Counted from the first letter of the stretch, positions 10,001 to 18,807 are shown. The stretch is DNA of 64,000 bases from Angomonas deanei (GCA_903995115.1 LR877148.1:64501-128500); one strand, 5' to 3'. A program made the numbers and translations. Notes: generated by a model from the letters alone, not told the origin.

Positions 10001-11763
10001 TTCATGACCTCAATGTTTCGCTGGCACTCCACGGTAGGGATCATGGGGTGACGGTAGAGCTCGTCAACGGTGAGGTCCAGGGTCTGGTCAAACTCGAAGG
10101 GAACGTAGCAACGATTCTCTTGGTCGTAGCGAAAGTCCAACGGGTTCTTTGGGTCCGGTGGTTTTTCGCCCACCATATACAGCACATCCTTCGCAAAGTC
10201 CTTCCGGTGCTCCTCGTTGAGGTAGGAGCCGAGACCGTAGATGAGAGCCAGCGCGAACTGTGCACGGGACGTACACTCCGCCAGTTGACTGAGCCCCGAC
10301 ATGACCAGCCCGGTCTGTGTCGTTTGAACCACAAGAGACTGGGTGGCCACCAGGGCGTCGATCGCCTTGTAGAAGTAGGCATCAATCCAGTCCTGCAGCT
10401 GCTGGCGGTTCGCCTCCGGCTGCTCCTCAATCCATGTCGCCACGGCGGTCTTGGGGTCGACGTCTTCCTCGGACAGGTAGATAATACCCATACGAGACAC
10501 CGTAGCCGGTGACGCAAACTCTAGACTGTGGGTTTCAAAGAGGAAGTTTACATTGTCGCCAAACTGGATGCGGACACCATTGGGCATCGTGAGCAGCTTG
10601 TTGTCATCCAGCACAGAGTTCAGCGACTCGATCCACTCGGGGTCGATATCACCATCGCAGAACACCCAAGACTGCACAGTCGTTTCCTCCTTCACGACCT
10701 TCTTTGCCGCATCGGTGATCACACCATCGTACCACTCTCGAGTGTCGGGGTCCATCCGCCCGAGCAGCTGATCTCTTGGCAACGCCTTGGGATTCACGAC
10801 ATAGAGCGGGACGGTTTTGCCCAACCGCTGGAGGGCTTTTCGAAGCACCTTCAGAAGGGTACTCTTACCGCTCCCGCTAGGACCGACGAGTACGACACCC
10901 ATTCGCTGACGGAGCGCTTCATAGAGCTGCAAAATCTTGTGCACCTGCGCCTCAACCAGCTGAAGCTTCAAGTCCTTAATCGACTGCTCCACAGCCGGAC
11001 GGAGTTCCTTGTAGTCAATCTCGAGCACCTGAACGCCAGGAAAGATATCCGCCAGTAACTTGTTAAACAGAATCGAATCGTTAAACGTCAACTTCGACAG
11101 CGTATTGACCCGTAACGACTTGATGATAATCTCACTCTCCTTCTGCAGAACCTGTTCGGGGGAAATTTTGACGTTGCCTGCCACTCGCTCCATCAAGAAG
11201 GAGTGCACCAGTGTTCCGCCTAGGCGGAGGACCGCCTTCATGGCTCGGAGACCCCAATCGTAGTGTTGCTGGGCGGACAATAACTGTTTGCATAGCTTGA
11301 AGATTTCGACAATCTTCTTGGACAGGTCCTTTGCAAACTCGAACCCTTCACTGTAGAGAATCGTTTCGGTGATCAGTTCATTATCGGGGATGCTCATCGC
11401 GATCGACCGGAAGAGCTGCTTCAAGTTATCGGGTAATTCACTACGGCCACCGTACCCTTTACCAGCGGGGTTCAGCGTGACAAAGATACCGGCGTTGTCG
11501 TTGACGTCAATCTCGCGACCGAGTAGGTGGCAGCGGCTGTCGCCATTCTTGAGCGCCTCCTGGATCACTTGAATCATTTGGGACACGGCGGAAAGCTGAT
11601 CCACCTTCAGACGATTGAACTCATCGAAGCAACCCCACGCACCGCACTTGACCAGACCGGTGAAGATACGACCCATCGACTTGAAGTCAATACCCTCATC
11701 GCAGTTAAACACCAACACTTGACGTCCCATAGCGTTACCGAGAGCCTTCACGGACTCTGTTTT
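4024..11763 (-). CDS. DYNC2H1: Cytoplasmic dynein-2 (IFT dynein) heavy chain, motor portion, downstream of a frameshift
   Basis: This frame of about 2,575 residues continues the tail-bearing frame ending at 11748 and has no start codon of its own at the junction. It holds the rest of the AAA ring and the C-terminus. From the first shared residues, the AAA1 Walker B is CFDEFNR (about 41-47), the AAA2 P-loop is GPSGSGKST (about 290-298) and the AAA3 P-loop is GPEGCGKT (about 602-609). AAA4 reads GRSGVCASE and lacks the usual basic residue. A coiled-coil stalk with the microtubule-binding region follows, then AAA5/6 and the C-terminal domain. The AAA1 wording and the LLLEDFNFF...INSLLSSGEIPGL block are characteristic of dynein-2, the retrograde intraflagellar transport motor. 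As I recall, trypanosomes carry two dynein-2 heavy chains; which one this is cannot be told here. The two frames together give about 4,230 residues, normal for the family. Confidence 0.88.
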   Translation of the reverse strand, partial: KTESVKALGNAMGRQVLVFNCDEGIDFKSMGRIFTGLVKCGAWGCFDEFNRLKVDQLSAVSQMIQVIQEALKNGDSRCHLLGREIDVNDNAGIFVTLNPAGKGYGGRSELPDNLKQLFRSIAMSIPDNELITETILYSEGFEFAKDLSKKIVEIFKLCKQLLSAQQHYDWGLRAMKAVLRLGGTLVHSFLMERVAGNVKISPEQVLQKESEIIIKSLRVNTLSKLTFNDSILFNKLLADIFPGVQVLEIDYKELRPAVEQSIKDLKLQLVEAQVHKILQLYEALRQRMGVVLVGPSGSGKSTLLKVLRKALQRLGKTVPLYVVNPKALPRDQLLGRMDPDTREWYDGVITDAAKKVVKEETTVQSWVFCDGDIDPEWIESLNSVLDDNKLLTMPNGVRIQFGDNVNFLFETHSLEFASPATVSRMGIIYLSEEDVDPKTAVATWIEEQPEANRQQLQDWIDAYFYKAIDALVATQSLVVQTTQTGLVMSGLSQLAECTSRAQFALALIYGLGSYLNEEHRKDFAKDVLYMVGEKPPDPKNPLDFRYDQENRCYVPFEFDQTLDLTVDELYRHPMIPTVECQRNIEVMKAWSAPAKSGVYRPFIIVGPEGCGKTMLLTSLFANSVNTKVATINCSAQTEAIHVIQKLKQACQQLNSTAGKVLRPKEAERLVLLLKDLNLPKPDKYGTVQLHSFLQQLILYRGFYDDDLEWVTVERVQVVGSMNPPGSMGRYPVAPRFLAITSVLSVSYPPKESLLLVYTEFFNIMMHSGRLQFDIQGKGAADIARVMTTIYELISTRYTVDVASHYIFNPRDITKWALSLLNYSPEDLGDALAYEGRRIFVDRLVTTEDRVKLTKVIKDNLVFLVGHKDAPADKESKYYVSWLDGAPAGKKKLICTSMDDLKKSAEVFLINYSRENADLNVQLIPEVCAWVARVDRVLSQERGNLLLVGRSGVCASEIVRLVAYNSRMEIVTLGITRDYNLKQFNTEIKSVMSKAGVEGQSTVLLLEDFNFFNPHFLESINSLLSSGEIPGLFAPEEQEALLGPLKEDAMGEGLSPYNYFVERIIKYLHIVVVMDPTNRNYELQCRSNPALFTRCNVYWMGTWDSGSLKVIPRLLTEAVYKDLDSRPDKKEFSLTTELVHMHKGFGDKFSPQHFKVLCLTYESIFTKKSDEVTNGVNRLKTGVAKLDEAQANVDTIASDVGQKKELLEVKQKEADEALKEIQAKMEEASEQRRGIHKVQKELDKEQQAIKERKVVIEGRLSGIQPVLDSARSAVSSIRSEHLSELKSMKQPPAAVQDVMEGVVILISSGGGADTTWAGIRKVLAGDIKGQILNFDLDNVDAGTRDKVDKFIESKNNSFKKEVIGRASKAAAPMAEWLKAVIEYSKVLETVAPMRNELKEYEENLRHAQEKKGKYEGKLAKVEEKVEKLKNRFAEKTTEAERLRSQLEQAEHLLNNAVELITKLSSEHKRWEEQVKSLTSELDLLPKRCLLASGFVTYLGSQPENTREQTLKEWGEKVKLTEFNFFKFLREESVQLHYKSEGLPGDELSMDNAVIIQEQIGTPLIEDPSGLATEWLYNHLKAKGDVVERCSVSEDRLVSTLELALRFGKKLLITDVDKVEPFIYPILRKEIHNEGTKRVIQIGDRRTVDYADGFQLYLITRSTDMQVPPDILSYLTPISFSITLSGLEGQFLGITIQHEQPELEKEKLSVLQKEESLKMQLADLEQSLLSDLASAEGSLLENVGLIESLNKIKSQASEITEALAKSKEVQEEIDNKRNVYRPFAAVASRVFFLTKNLSELSHMYQFSFNLFMNIFKKTLVQHKELRTDPETKIAALQKTFIQITVHTISGSLMKEHRVVFGIHLARALFEEQCTKEEWEYFLDKAIAPDAKKKDVRVPNFVLPDSIDTFRTFGALFPDLVGKIRLQEADVWLEWMRTSSPETDYPSFLQSLTLFQKLLVMKTFRPDRLTAAMNLVACELLNVDSLADNESLATFISRTDASTPVLLITSAGADPSLELQNIAHSKVGKEKFSQLAMGGGQTDAAMELVKRAAEKGEWVFLKNLHLVIPWVYELQKELTTLKLNDNFRLFLTTEPHNEFPSILLSQCLKISFETPPGIRQNLLRTYSDWGKASYDERDDKQKELLFITASLHAIIQERRSYTPQGWTKMYEITASDLKSATDIVLRQSKGEIDWKSIQGLLDNAIYGGKMETLFDTRILATYVKNFFRPSSLSSAKKQDPIFHHVRVPGGSYSDYVKLIKELPDNDTPALFALPPNADRVVQLSRVREVIDNLLAINETREEQSLDREEWVAKLTPILTTWSTLVSQYPDVLTKPTAAFSLSEAKPIEGFLFAEAESAFKLITMVNASVEELKKVAEGTTLLTEDRKAEAAAMIIGSIPPQWDGFFPSNEKLLPWMQSVIRRSTAIAQFQKSSSNGVLLKAPFNISLLFRPQTFLNALRQETAHLEEKPLVNLKLVSSLTEAPAGAKLPVCLDGVLLQGAVTDATGKLMSVETADEAAVAPIQKVFIAWQDHFPEADTARVSLPLYSNTTKENYICDMALPCASEEAASQFILAGAAVVLEK

Positions 11764-14700
11764 CCGGTACCGGCCGGACCATAAGGGTTACCACCGTAGC
11801 CGAGCTGCATACCTTGCGTGAGCGTCATGTAGCATCGGTCCGTGAGCGGCGTGTGCACCAACTTGGGGGCGTTACCCTGGTACTCGTAACTGTACTTAAA
11901 CTCCGCATCGACCATCCGCAGGACGCACAGGTTTTTACTATCTAGGTAGTACCGCAACTGCTTCTTCCAGTACCAATCCGTCTCTTTCTCCACGTTGTTC
12001 GCAATGAGGAGTTCCACGACGTCAATGTTGTGAATAAGGTCCATAATGAGCGCTTTTAGTTTAATACCGATCAAGGCGTCGCTGTTGCTTCCGGCAAAAA
12101 CCGTGAGCTCTCTCAGCTGAGCTTGCAGGTTGGCCTTGAGCTTGGGCAGCGCGCCCGACTTGCTGTCTCGGATGGCATCCTCCACCTTACGGGTAAAGTT
12201 GATCATCTCCGCCGTGCAGAGAATCTGAGAGGCATACGCGCCAATATCACCCTTGGCGACACACTTCGCTAAGTGCACTTGGAGCGTGTTTTTCATTTCC
12301 ACGTCGAGCTGCGACAGCCACACTTCCACCTCATCCGACACGCGGACGGGCTTCTCCAGGGGTACCATCTCTCCCTCGAGGGAGAAGATTTTGAGAATAT
12401 TATCCTTTTGGTTATCGAATTGGACGCTGTGGATACCCATAAAGAGCTTTTTCAAGTGTGTCTGGATGACCGTGGGGTTCTTACTCTGCGCCAAGACCTC
12501 GAGTAGATCGTCGTCGCTGATAAAGTAGAAGCGGGGAAAGCTGTCGCGCTTCTCTTCCAGGAACTGGTTGAGAGACTTTTGGCACCGCTCCAGCTGCTCC
12601 AGCACGTTGCGGAGTACATCCTTGAACTCCTTGTGCTCCGCGAGCGACATGAGGCGACTGTCCTTGGCAATGGTGCTCATGATGGTCAAATACTCCTTGT
12701 CGATGCGGTTGAACCGCTCCTGTTCTTCGGGCAGGGCACCACGGCGGAAGATGGGCTCGAGATACACCCACTTGCGCTGAATCTGGTTCATGTGCCGCAA
12801 GTACTCATCCAGCGTCGTCAGCCGCTCGTCCCACTTGCTCGCGTCGTTCGAGAAGAGCTTAAAGTACGGGGACTCCTTCATACTGACGAGTAAGGCCTGA
12901 TTGTCACTGAGCGAGGACAGCGTGTCCTTCCAGTCTGTGATGAGCACGACCCCCTGACGATCGGGGTGGGGGATGAGGGAAAACTTCGCCGAAGATCCCC
13001 ACGCCCGCACATCGTCCAAGGCCTCACGAATTTGTGCCTCTCCCTGCGCTCTGCTGTGCAACTTCTTAATGTCCACCTCATTCTTCAGCAGAGTCTCGTA
13101 CTTGTCGAGGATCTGTCCAAACAGGAGGGTGTCCTGTGTCACGTTGCGGAGTTTGAGGAGGGTGAAGAGTTCCGTCCAGTGGGAGGGTGTGAAGCCGTCG
13201 CCGCGCACAAACTTGAGCAGTGGCACGCATTTGCCCCACTTTTCCAACATGGTGCGAATGTGCACATTGACCGGGTTGGGTTGCAGCTCCTTGAGCTTGT
13301 CTTGCCAATGCTTGACAAAGTCCTCGAATTTGTAAATCTTGGAGCGGAAGCTAATCCACGTTTCGTTGCACAGAATTTGCACCTCGCCCTGGAAGTCACC
13401 GAGCATACTCCACATGGTAAAGTAGTCGTTGATGTCTTCCTCGAGGTCCTGGATCGGCTGGGTGTCGGGGTCGTCCAGTTGGAAGTACTGGCACTGCTTG
13501 ACACACTCGTTTCCAGTCTCCTTCAAGGCGTTCAGCTCCTCCCGTTTTTCGGTGACAAACTGCAAAGGATTGGGGGCGCTAATCTCCTTCGGCTTCAGCT
13601 CATTCCACTGATTGGTGAACCGCTCCACATCCTTGTGCCAGTTCTTCACAGAGTCCTCCACGGTGGACTTGAGCTTACCCAGCTGCTCCTCCACCTCCTT
13701 CTCGTGGGAGTCGAGCCGCTTCATGTACTTGTCCCAAATCTCCTTTGTCTTGGTGAAGTCGAGCCCCGCCAGTCCGGTCATACTCTGCAGCAATACATTC
13801 TTGTTGTAAAAGTGGTGAAACTCCACTTCCATCGCGGGTCGCTGTTCCATGAGTTCCCCGTAGAGAATATTGGCTTCTCCGATTTCGTCCAGCTTGGTGA
13901 GTTTGGTATCCAAACACTTCCCCACATTGCCGAGGTAGTTGTCAATGCTGATCAGGTGCTTTTCGGCACTCTGCTTCAGCGTTGCCTTCAGCGCCTCGGT
14001 GAGCTTGGAAAGATGCTCCTCCACCGTTCCCTTAATACCGGCCGTGCACATGGTAATACAGCCGCACTTGATGAAGAGATCTTCAGAGTTGATATCCTTA
14101 CCCTTCTGCTTCATTAAGCGGAAGCCCTGTTCCCAGTGTTGAACCTCCGTCAGCGAGGCGCCCACAATCTCGTCGAGGGTGGGGTTGTCCGCCTTTCCAC
14201 AGCGGCCAATGACAAGCATGGGGTTGAACCGTTTCAGCTCCAGTTGAACTTTTCGAAACATGGTCGCCGCGTGTTGCATCACAGAGTACAGCTCCGCCTC
14301 GTTCATGGACGGCATGTTGGTAAAAATGCTCTCCTGGCCACACCCTTGGAAGCGCAGAGGAAAGGTGATGAAATCTTTGATACGCAAATAGTACTGTTGA
14401 CGGATCGACTCGAGTGACGGGCGAAGGGTCGCCTCGCCGGTGACGCTGTCGAACACAACGTCGGTCTTAATTTCACCGATACTCTCGTGCAGACTTTCCA
14501 GCCCCTTCTTGTACTGCGACTCCAACGCCTTGTAGAGCTGCATGTCCCAGAATTCCCGCCAGGTTTCCGTGTTATTGAACCCGCAGGTTTCAATCTTTTC
14601 ACGCACCGTTCGAACCTTGGCCACCCAACGGTCACGGGACTTTAGCAGGTCCATGTCGAAGAGCTCCACCACCGCGTGCTGTATATCGGAGTGAAGCTTG

Positions 14701-16721
14701 TGGATGCGTCGATTGGCGTCGTTCAGCTTCGAGGAGGCTTTTTGGAGTTTGCTGATAAACTTGTCCGCGTCCTCTTTACTCTTCCACGTCAGCTTGCTCG
14801 AGTCACTCGCCGTGATCACCTTTTCAAAGGCAACGGCCGGTTCAAAGAGCATGGCACGTGTGCAGGGGATAATGTCTTCTGTCATGGAATTGTAAACGTT
14901 GGCGACCTGCTTGAGGGCCACACCCTTCTGGAAAAACTGGAGACCCTTTTTACTGATCTTGGTAATTTCCGACGGCACGCGGTAACCCAGGGCGGAGAAG
15001 ATGCGGACCTCCTTGATCAGCTGGACCAAACGCTCCGAGTAGTTTACCTCCACACGACCTTCGGCGTCAATATCCATCAACGGCGCACCGGAGTCTAGTG
15101 TGAGAATGTCCTTGTTGTCTTCCACATCTTGCACCCAGTTGTTGTACGTCTCCCGCTCGTAGTCTTCAATCTCTTCCAAAAGAGCGGTGGCCGAATTGGT
15201 GAAATCGGACGCACTTCCCAAGTCGGACAGCACTGCTTTGCACATTTCGGACATTTCCTCAATTTTGCTCCGGAGCTGTCGCAGCCAGATGATATTGTTC
15301 ACCACACCCGGCATGAAGCGCCCGGCCTGGCACCGCTGATCTTCCTCCTCCAAGACGCGCTCCTCCTCGGCGCTCTCGGAGCGGTGCTCAAACTCGAGCC
15401 GGATGACATGGAGGCGCTCGTTGAGCTTGGCGAGGAACCCATCTCGCTCGGCCACAATCTCCTTCGCAATAATGGGACGTTTGATGAGCTGACGGTAGTC
15501 GGAGAACTCGTGAAAGACGGTTTGGGGGGCCAACGTGCCACGGTTAGAGAAGAACTTGCGCAGCGCCGTACCACAGCGGTGCTCCAGCGGCTCGAGTCGG
15601 CGGTTGAAGGAGTGAAGGGCGATTTCCCACTTCTTCTGGACGGGAGGGTTCGTTGCGAAGAGTTCAACTCCCCCAAAGACGTCCCACAGCGTGGCCGTCT
15701 TAAGGCTGTTGAAGTCACTCTCCTCGAGGAGGTTCCCCACTTCCTCAATCATTTCACGGAGGTCAATGACGCAGGAAAGCCGGTCCGCCACCTGTTTGAT
15801 CCCTTCGTCCTTGTAGGGGACAGGACCCCACTGGGCGGCCCAGTCAATGGTGGTGAGTTTGAAGCAACCCGCCATCCAGTCCTGCAAGGCCCCCAAGGCG
15901 TGCTCGACGATATTCTTGTCGCCCTTGAAGCACCCGCCGGCCTTCTTTGCCTTGAGTCGAAAGTACTCGCACAAGTCGGCGCCGATGCGGTTCATGAGAA
16001 ACTTCGCCTTTGTCCGCGCGTGGTCATCCTGCGCGCTGTCGTTCCAGTACTCGGAGATGCGCTCCTGGTTTTCCTCCAGCAAGTCCGACACCTGGTGGGG
16101 CTCCAACGTTTGCAAGTTGGCCCACTCCTTGGGTAAGACGGATTTGGAAAAGGTGGAACTGCACATGGCGCTCAGGGTGGCGTTAATGCAGGAGGCGAAT
16201 AGCTTCAGGCGAAAGTTCTGGCCATCCTTTGAACACAGAGAGAACAAGACAAACCCGGCAATACATACATCAAAACGGGATTGGTTCCCCTGCAAAAGGC
16301 ACTTTGGAAAGGTGTTGATCGCGTACACGAGGAGTTTCGAATTCTTCTGCAAGTAGCGAATATAGGTGGCCTCCGCTACGGCCGAAATGCCAGCGTTGTC
16401 GTCTGGTAAATCCTTGAAGTTAAACGTTTTTACATTGACCACTTCGTTAAACTTGGACGTCTTTAGTTTTTGATTTCCATCCACCACAATCTCCCCAGCT
16501 GGGACGTTGGTGGTCCCTTTGTCCGCCCCACAGGAGGCCTTCACCATGGACAGCAGAATACTCTCGCCAATCTCCTGCTCACTCTTGCCGCCGTTGGTGA
16601 AGAAAATCTCTAATGCTTTCTCCTCATCCTTTTCGTTTACGGTTCCGCCAATGCTCTTCTTAATCGCCTTTTGCGCCGCAGAAAAACAGTCACTCACGAC
16701 GGGAGGAAATCCACCAGCCAT
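11748..16721 (-). CDS. DYNC2H1: Cytoplasmic dynein-2 (IFT dynein) heavy chain, tail and start of AAA1, ends at a frameshift
   Basis: This frame of 1,657 residues begins MAGGFPPVVSDCF and carries the N-terminal tail (DHC_N1-like, helical) and the linker (DHC_N2-like). It enters AAA1 at LTQGMQLGYGGNPYGPAGTGK. The reading then goes out of frame and stops after three codons. Family members continue the P-loop as GPAGTGKTESVKALG, and exactly that continuation (TESVKALG) is present one frame over. One base is therefore missing in the A run at 11760-11763 on the coding strand: four As are seen where five would keep the frame. Sequencing or assembly error is most likely. A true null allele or a rare -1 shift on AAA is possible but unsupported. 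The product is the motor for retrograde transport in the flagellum. Confidence 0.88.
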   Translation of the reverse strand: MAGGFPPVVSDCFSAAQKAIKKSIGGTVNEKDEEKALEIFFTNGGKSEQEIGESILLSMVKASCGADKGTTNVPAGEIVVDGNQKLKTSKFNEVVNVKTFNFKDLPDDNAGISAVAEATYIRYLQKNSKLLVYAINTFPKCLLQGNQSRFDVCIAGFVLFSLCSKDGQNFRLKLFASCINATLSAMCSSTFSKSVLPKEWANLQTLEPHQVSDLLEENQERISEYWNDSAQDDHARTKAKFLMNRIGADLCEYFRLKAKKAGGCFKGDKNIVEHALGALQDWMAGCFKLTTIDWAAQWGPVPYKDEGIKQVADRLSCVIDLREMIEEVGNLLEESDFNSLKTATLWDVFGGVELFATNPPVQKKWEIALHSFNRRLEPLEHRCGTALRKFFSNRGTLAPQTVFHEFSDYRQLIKRPIIAKEIVAERDGFLAKLNERLHVIRLEFEHRSESAEEERVLEEEDQRCQAGRFMPGVVNNIIWLRQLRSKIEEMSEMCKAVLSDLGSASDFTNSATALLEEIEDYERETYNNWVQDVEDNKDILTLDSGAPLMDIDAEGRVEVNYSERLVQLIKEVRIFSALGYRVPSEITKISKKGLQFFQKGVALKQVANVYNSMTEDIIPCTRAMLFEPAVAFEKVITASDSSKLTWKSKEDADKFISKLQKASSKLNDANRRIHKLHSDIQHAVVELFDMDLLKSRDRWVAKVRTVREKIETCGFNNTETWREFWDMQLYKALESQYKKGLESLHESIGEIKTDVVFDSVTGEATLRPSLESIRQQYYLRIKDFITFPLRFQGCGQESIFTNMPSMNEAELYSVMQHAATMFRKVQLELKRFNPMLVIGRCGKADNPTLDEIVGASLTEVQHWEQGFRLMKQKGKDINSEDLFIKCGCITMCTAGIKGTVEEHLSKLTEALKATLKQSAEKHLISIDNYLGNVGKCLDTKLTKLDEIGEANILYGELMEQRPAMEVEFHHFYNKNVLLQSMTGLAGLDFTKTKEIWDKYMKRLDSHEKEVEEQLGKLKSTVEDSVKNWHKDVERFTNQWNELKPKEISAPNPLQFVTEKREELNALKETGNECVKQCQYFQLDDPDTQPIQDLEEDINDYFTMWSMLGDFQGEVQILCNETWISFRSKIYKFEDFVKHWQDKLKELQPNPVNVHIRTMLEKWGKCVPLLKFVRGDGFTPSHWTELFTLLKLRNVTQDTLLFGQILDKYETLLKNEVDIKKLHSRAQGEAQIREALDDVRAWGSSAKFSLIPHPDRQGVVLITDWKDTLSSLSDNQALLVSMKESPYFKLFSNDASKWDERLTTLDEYLRHMNQIQRKWVYLEPIFRRGALPEEQERFNRIDKEYLTIMSTIAKDSRLMSLAEHKEFKDVLRNVLEQLERCQKSLNQFLEEKRDSFPRFYFISDDDLLEVLAQSKNPTVIQTHLKKLFMGIHSVQFDNQKDNILKIFSLEGEMVPLEKPVRVSDEVEVWLSQLDVEMKNTLQVHLAKCVAKGDIGAYASQILCTAEMINFTRKVEDAIRDSKSGALPKLKANLQAQLRELTVFAGSNSDALIGIKLKALIMDLIHNIDVVELLIANNVEKETDWYWKKQLRYYLDSKNLCVLRMVDAEFKYSYEYQGNAPKLVHTPLTDRCYMTLTQGMQLGYGGNPYGPAGTGKQSP

Positions 16722-17091
16722 TGCTTTTTGTTTTCTGTTTTTTAGATAGTTGTGTTTTTTGCGACCTTATGTCGAATGAAATCTCTATTACAACTAGCGC
16801 GCACGAGAATACTACTAATAGGAACAATAATAATATTTAAATGGAAAAAGAATACACAAAAAAAAAAATTCTACTTCTCTTTTATCGTTATATCAAACTG
16901 AAAAATAAATTTAAAAAAAAATCACTAAAACACTACTTGACAAACTAATAATAGTAAAAATAAGAGCTGAGTACAACTTAAAGAAAAAGAGGGGGAGAAA
17001 TAGTTCCTGTTGGCGGTCATTCGTTTCCACATCCGATACTAGCATTGGTAAAATAAAGGTGTGAATCAGACGGTGCACCGTTTTATATGAA
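16722..17091. other. AT-rich intergenic gap, 370 bases
   Basis: The gap lies between the dynein start codon and the stop of the RPA1-like gene. It is strongly AT-rich with many short A and T runs and no open frame of note. It should hold the 3' untranslated region of the RPA1-like gene and the trans-splicing signals of the dynein gene, whose pyrimidine tract is poor. I see no RNA gene or repeat. Confidence 0.6.
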
Positions 17092-18807
17092 TTAAGCAGA
17101 TTCTATGAGGGAGTGAATCGCCCCGAGAATATAGGCACTACAAACGGACAAGTTGACGTGTTTGCAATTCGTGACCACCACTTCCCCTCCCGGCAAGGAT
17201 AGCATCCACACCAGAATTGGGGTACCAACGAGGAGCGCGGAGAGAGTAGAAAGAAAGTGGGGTTGTCGTTTAATATTCTCAAAGAACACATTCTGTGTCA
17301 TGTCCATTAATAATTCCGTGACGGTTGGACCCACCGTCGCCTCCACGCTGCTCACCCCGTCGCTGAGGACCACTCTACAGGACAAGACGCCCTGTACCGC
17401 CTCACACAAACAGTGTGGGCAGCTCACCCTCACCTCCTCGATGGTGGCATCGCAGTCGCGACAGGTGAAAGTGGTGCTAGAGAAGTCCATCTGCTGGATG
17501 CGTGCAATGCAGGGTAGGGTTTCCGTGCATTCCAGTAAATTCAAACTGACCTCCACGTCACGCGTCTTGGGCTCTTCCGGAACGACCGGTGGCGCCGCCG
17601 AGGTTACGTGGTAGACGTTTTCAGACGCCTCGACCACTTTCACCGCCATTGTGTTGGAGCGGGTAGAAACCGTCTTTCGCCCCATAAATTCCTTTACGGT
17701 ACAGTTGCGAAACAACCACCGCTCCCCGGTAGCGGGTTCGACCAGCTCCACGAGGTCGCCCCAGACGGTGACCTCTATCGTGACACTGGGCTCCTCCAAG
17801 TCCGACACCACCACGCTGGACTTGAGCACTCTGCCCCGTTTCGTATTCACGTAACTGCCAGGCAAACGTTGCCGCACAACGCCACTGAAACACACCACAT
17901 CCTCCACAGATGATGTGTGAAGCAGGTGTAAAACGGAGAGGACCTCATTCTCAAATGGAAACCGCACTACGTGCAGCGGCAGGTTGGGGTTGTTTTCTAC
18001 CACAAAAGAAGAGGCATTTCCCTCCTTGACAGAAAAGTTGAACTTGAGCGGCACACCCGTATTGCTCCAGACGACGTTCCCACCAGTCAGTCGAACACAG
18101 TTCCCTTTTTCCACCGTGTCCTCCAGCGGACTAGGGCTCCACAGGTCGCAGTCGATCGCATCCCCGTTGCAGTCCACGACGGTCACCATCAGGACAAAAC
18201 GCGCGCTAGTGAAGGAACGCTTAAAGCTACCCACATTGTCCTGCATGCGGTGCCCTTTACCTTTCCACACGACACGGCCCTCCATGGACCACGGCTTTAA
18301 CACACACTGGGGGTCCCGCTGGAGATCGGCCAGTGTCACCTCCACGGTGGTGTTGTGCGACTGAGTCGTCTGCTGTCGCTCAGTCCTCCAGCAGAGGGAC
18401 ATGTCGGACAGGTGAAATAAAGGAGACGACAGATCCGCGCTGTTCCCAATGAGAGAGAGTGGATTGGGTGAAAAGGTAATGTTGAGCGGTATAATGACGT
18501 TGAGACCGTTACCGGAGGAAAGAATGGTGTACTCTTTCAACACAATACAGCAACCGATTTCCAATTGATAGGTGGAAATCATTTCTTCAAGGGCGGTCAG
18601 AGGCGGGACGACGAGCCACACCAACGACTTGGAGTCTGAGGCGGCCACATAGAAGCACTGCTGCTCGCTAGATTCGTATTGGTACCGCTGAATGTCTATA
18701 ATCTGTAAGCACGGGTCGACCCACTGGGATTTCCATTTTTCAAGTTCGATTTGTGTGAAGGAACCAAACACGGCGGATTCACAAAACCCAACTGTGAGCG
18801 CATTCAT
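17092..18807 (-). CDS. RPA1-like single-stranded DNA-binding protein with N-terminal OB fold
   Basis: I take the ATG at 18807 (571 residues, MNALTVGFCES). The longer in-frame ATG at 18906 lies upstream of probable splice acceptors (CTTCTAG, CCTAG) and encodes a non-conserved stretch. The layout follows RPA70. Residues about 15-120 resemble the RPA70N protein-interaction OB fold (PCLQIIDIQRY ... VASDS ... GCCIVLKEY). DBD-A follows from about 180 (LKPWSMEGRVVWKG), then DBD-B, then DBD-C with a compact zinc motif CRDC-x9-CPHC near residue 460. RPA1 is the large subunit of replication protein A, which coats single-stranded DNA in replication, repair and checkpoint signalling. Trypanosomatid RPA1 is, as I recall, short and lacks RPA70N, so this may be a paralogue rather than the canonical subunit. 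Similarity is evident in pattern but divergent in sequence. Confidence 0.72.
   Translation of the reverse strand: MNALTVGFCESAVFGSFTQIELEKWKSQWVDPCLQIIDIQRYQYESSEQQCFYVAASDSKSLVWLVVPPLTALEEMISTYQLEIGCCIVLKEYTILSSGNGLNVIIPLNITFSPNPLSLIGNSADLSSPLFHLSDMSLCWRTERQQTTQSHNTTVEVTLADLQRDPQCVLKPWSMEGRVVWKGKGHRMQDNVGSFKRSFTSARFVLMVTVVDCNGDAIDCDLWSPSPLEDTVEKGNCVRLTGGNVVWSNTGVPLKFNFSVKEGNASSFVVENNPNLPLHVVRFPFENEVLSVLHLLHTSSVEDVVCFSGVVRQRLPGSYVNTKRGRVLKSSVVVSDLEEPSVTIEVTVWGDLVELVEPATGERWLFRNCTVKEFMGRKTVSTRSNTMAVKVVEASENVYHVTSAAPPVVPEEPKTRDVEVSLNLLECTETLPCIARIQQMDFSSTTFTCRDCDATIEEVRVSCPHCLCEAVQGVLSCRVVLSDGVSSVEATVGPTVTELLMDMTQNVFFENIKRQPHFLSTLSALLVGTPILVWMLSLPGGEVVVTNCKHVNLSVCSAYILGAIHSLIESA

Noticed and set aside
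9832-10512. Plus-strand frames of 200-380 residues inside the dynein gene (for example 9832-10512, 12966-14117 and 15129-16136).
   Set aside because: They are antisense shadows of a conserved motor domain with no recognisable motifs of their own and no upstream pyrimidine tract on that strand.
11748-11763. Programmed -1 ribosomal frameshifting to join the two dynein frames.
   Set aside because: The local sequence (C GGA AAA C) is not a standard X XXY YYZ heptamer, and I see no reason for such control in a motor gene. A missing A in a short run is simpler.
16722-17091. Possible non-coding RNA gene or origin in the AT-rich gaps.
   Set aside because: The gaps contain only A/T runs and splice signals. 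I see no tRNA-like boxes, stem-loop with conserved parts or repeated unit outside the decarboxylase array.
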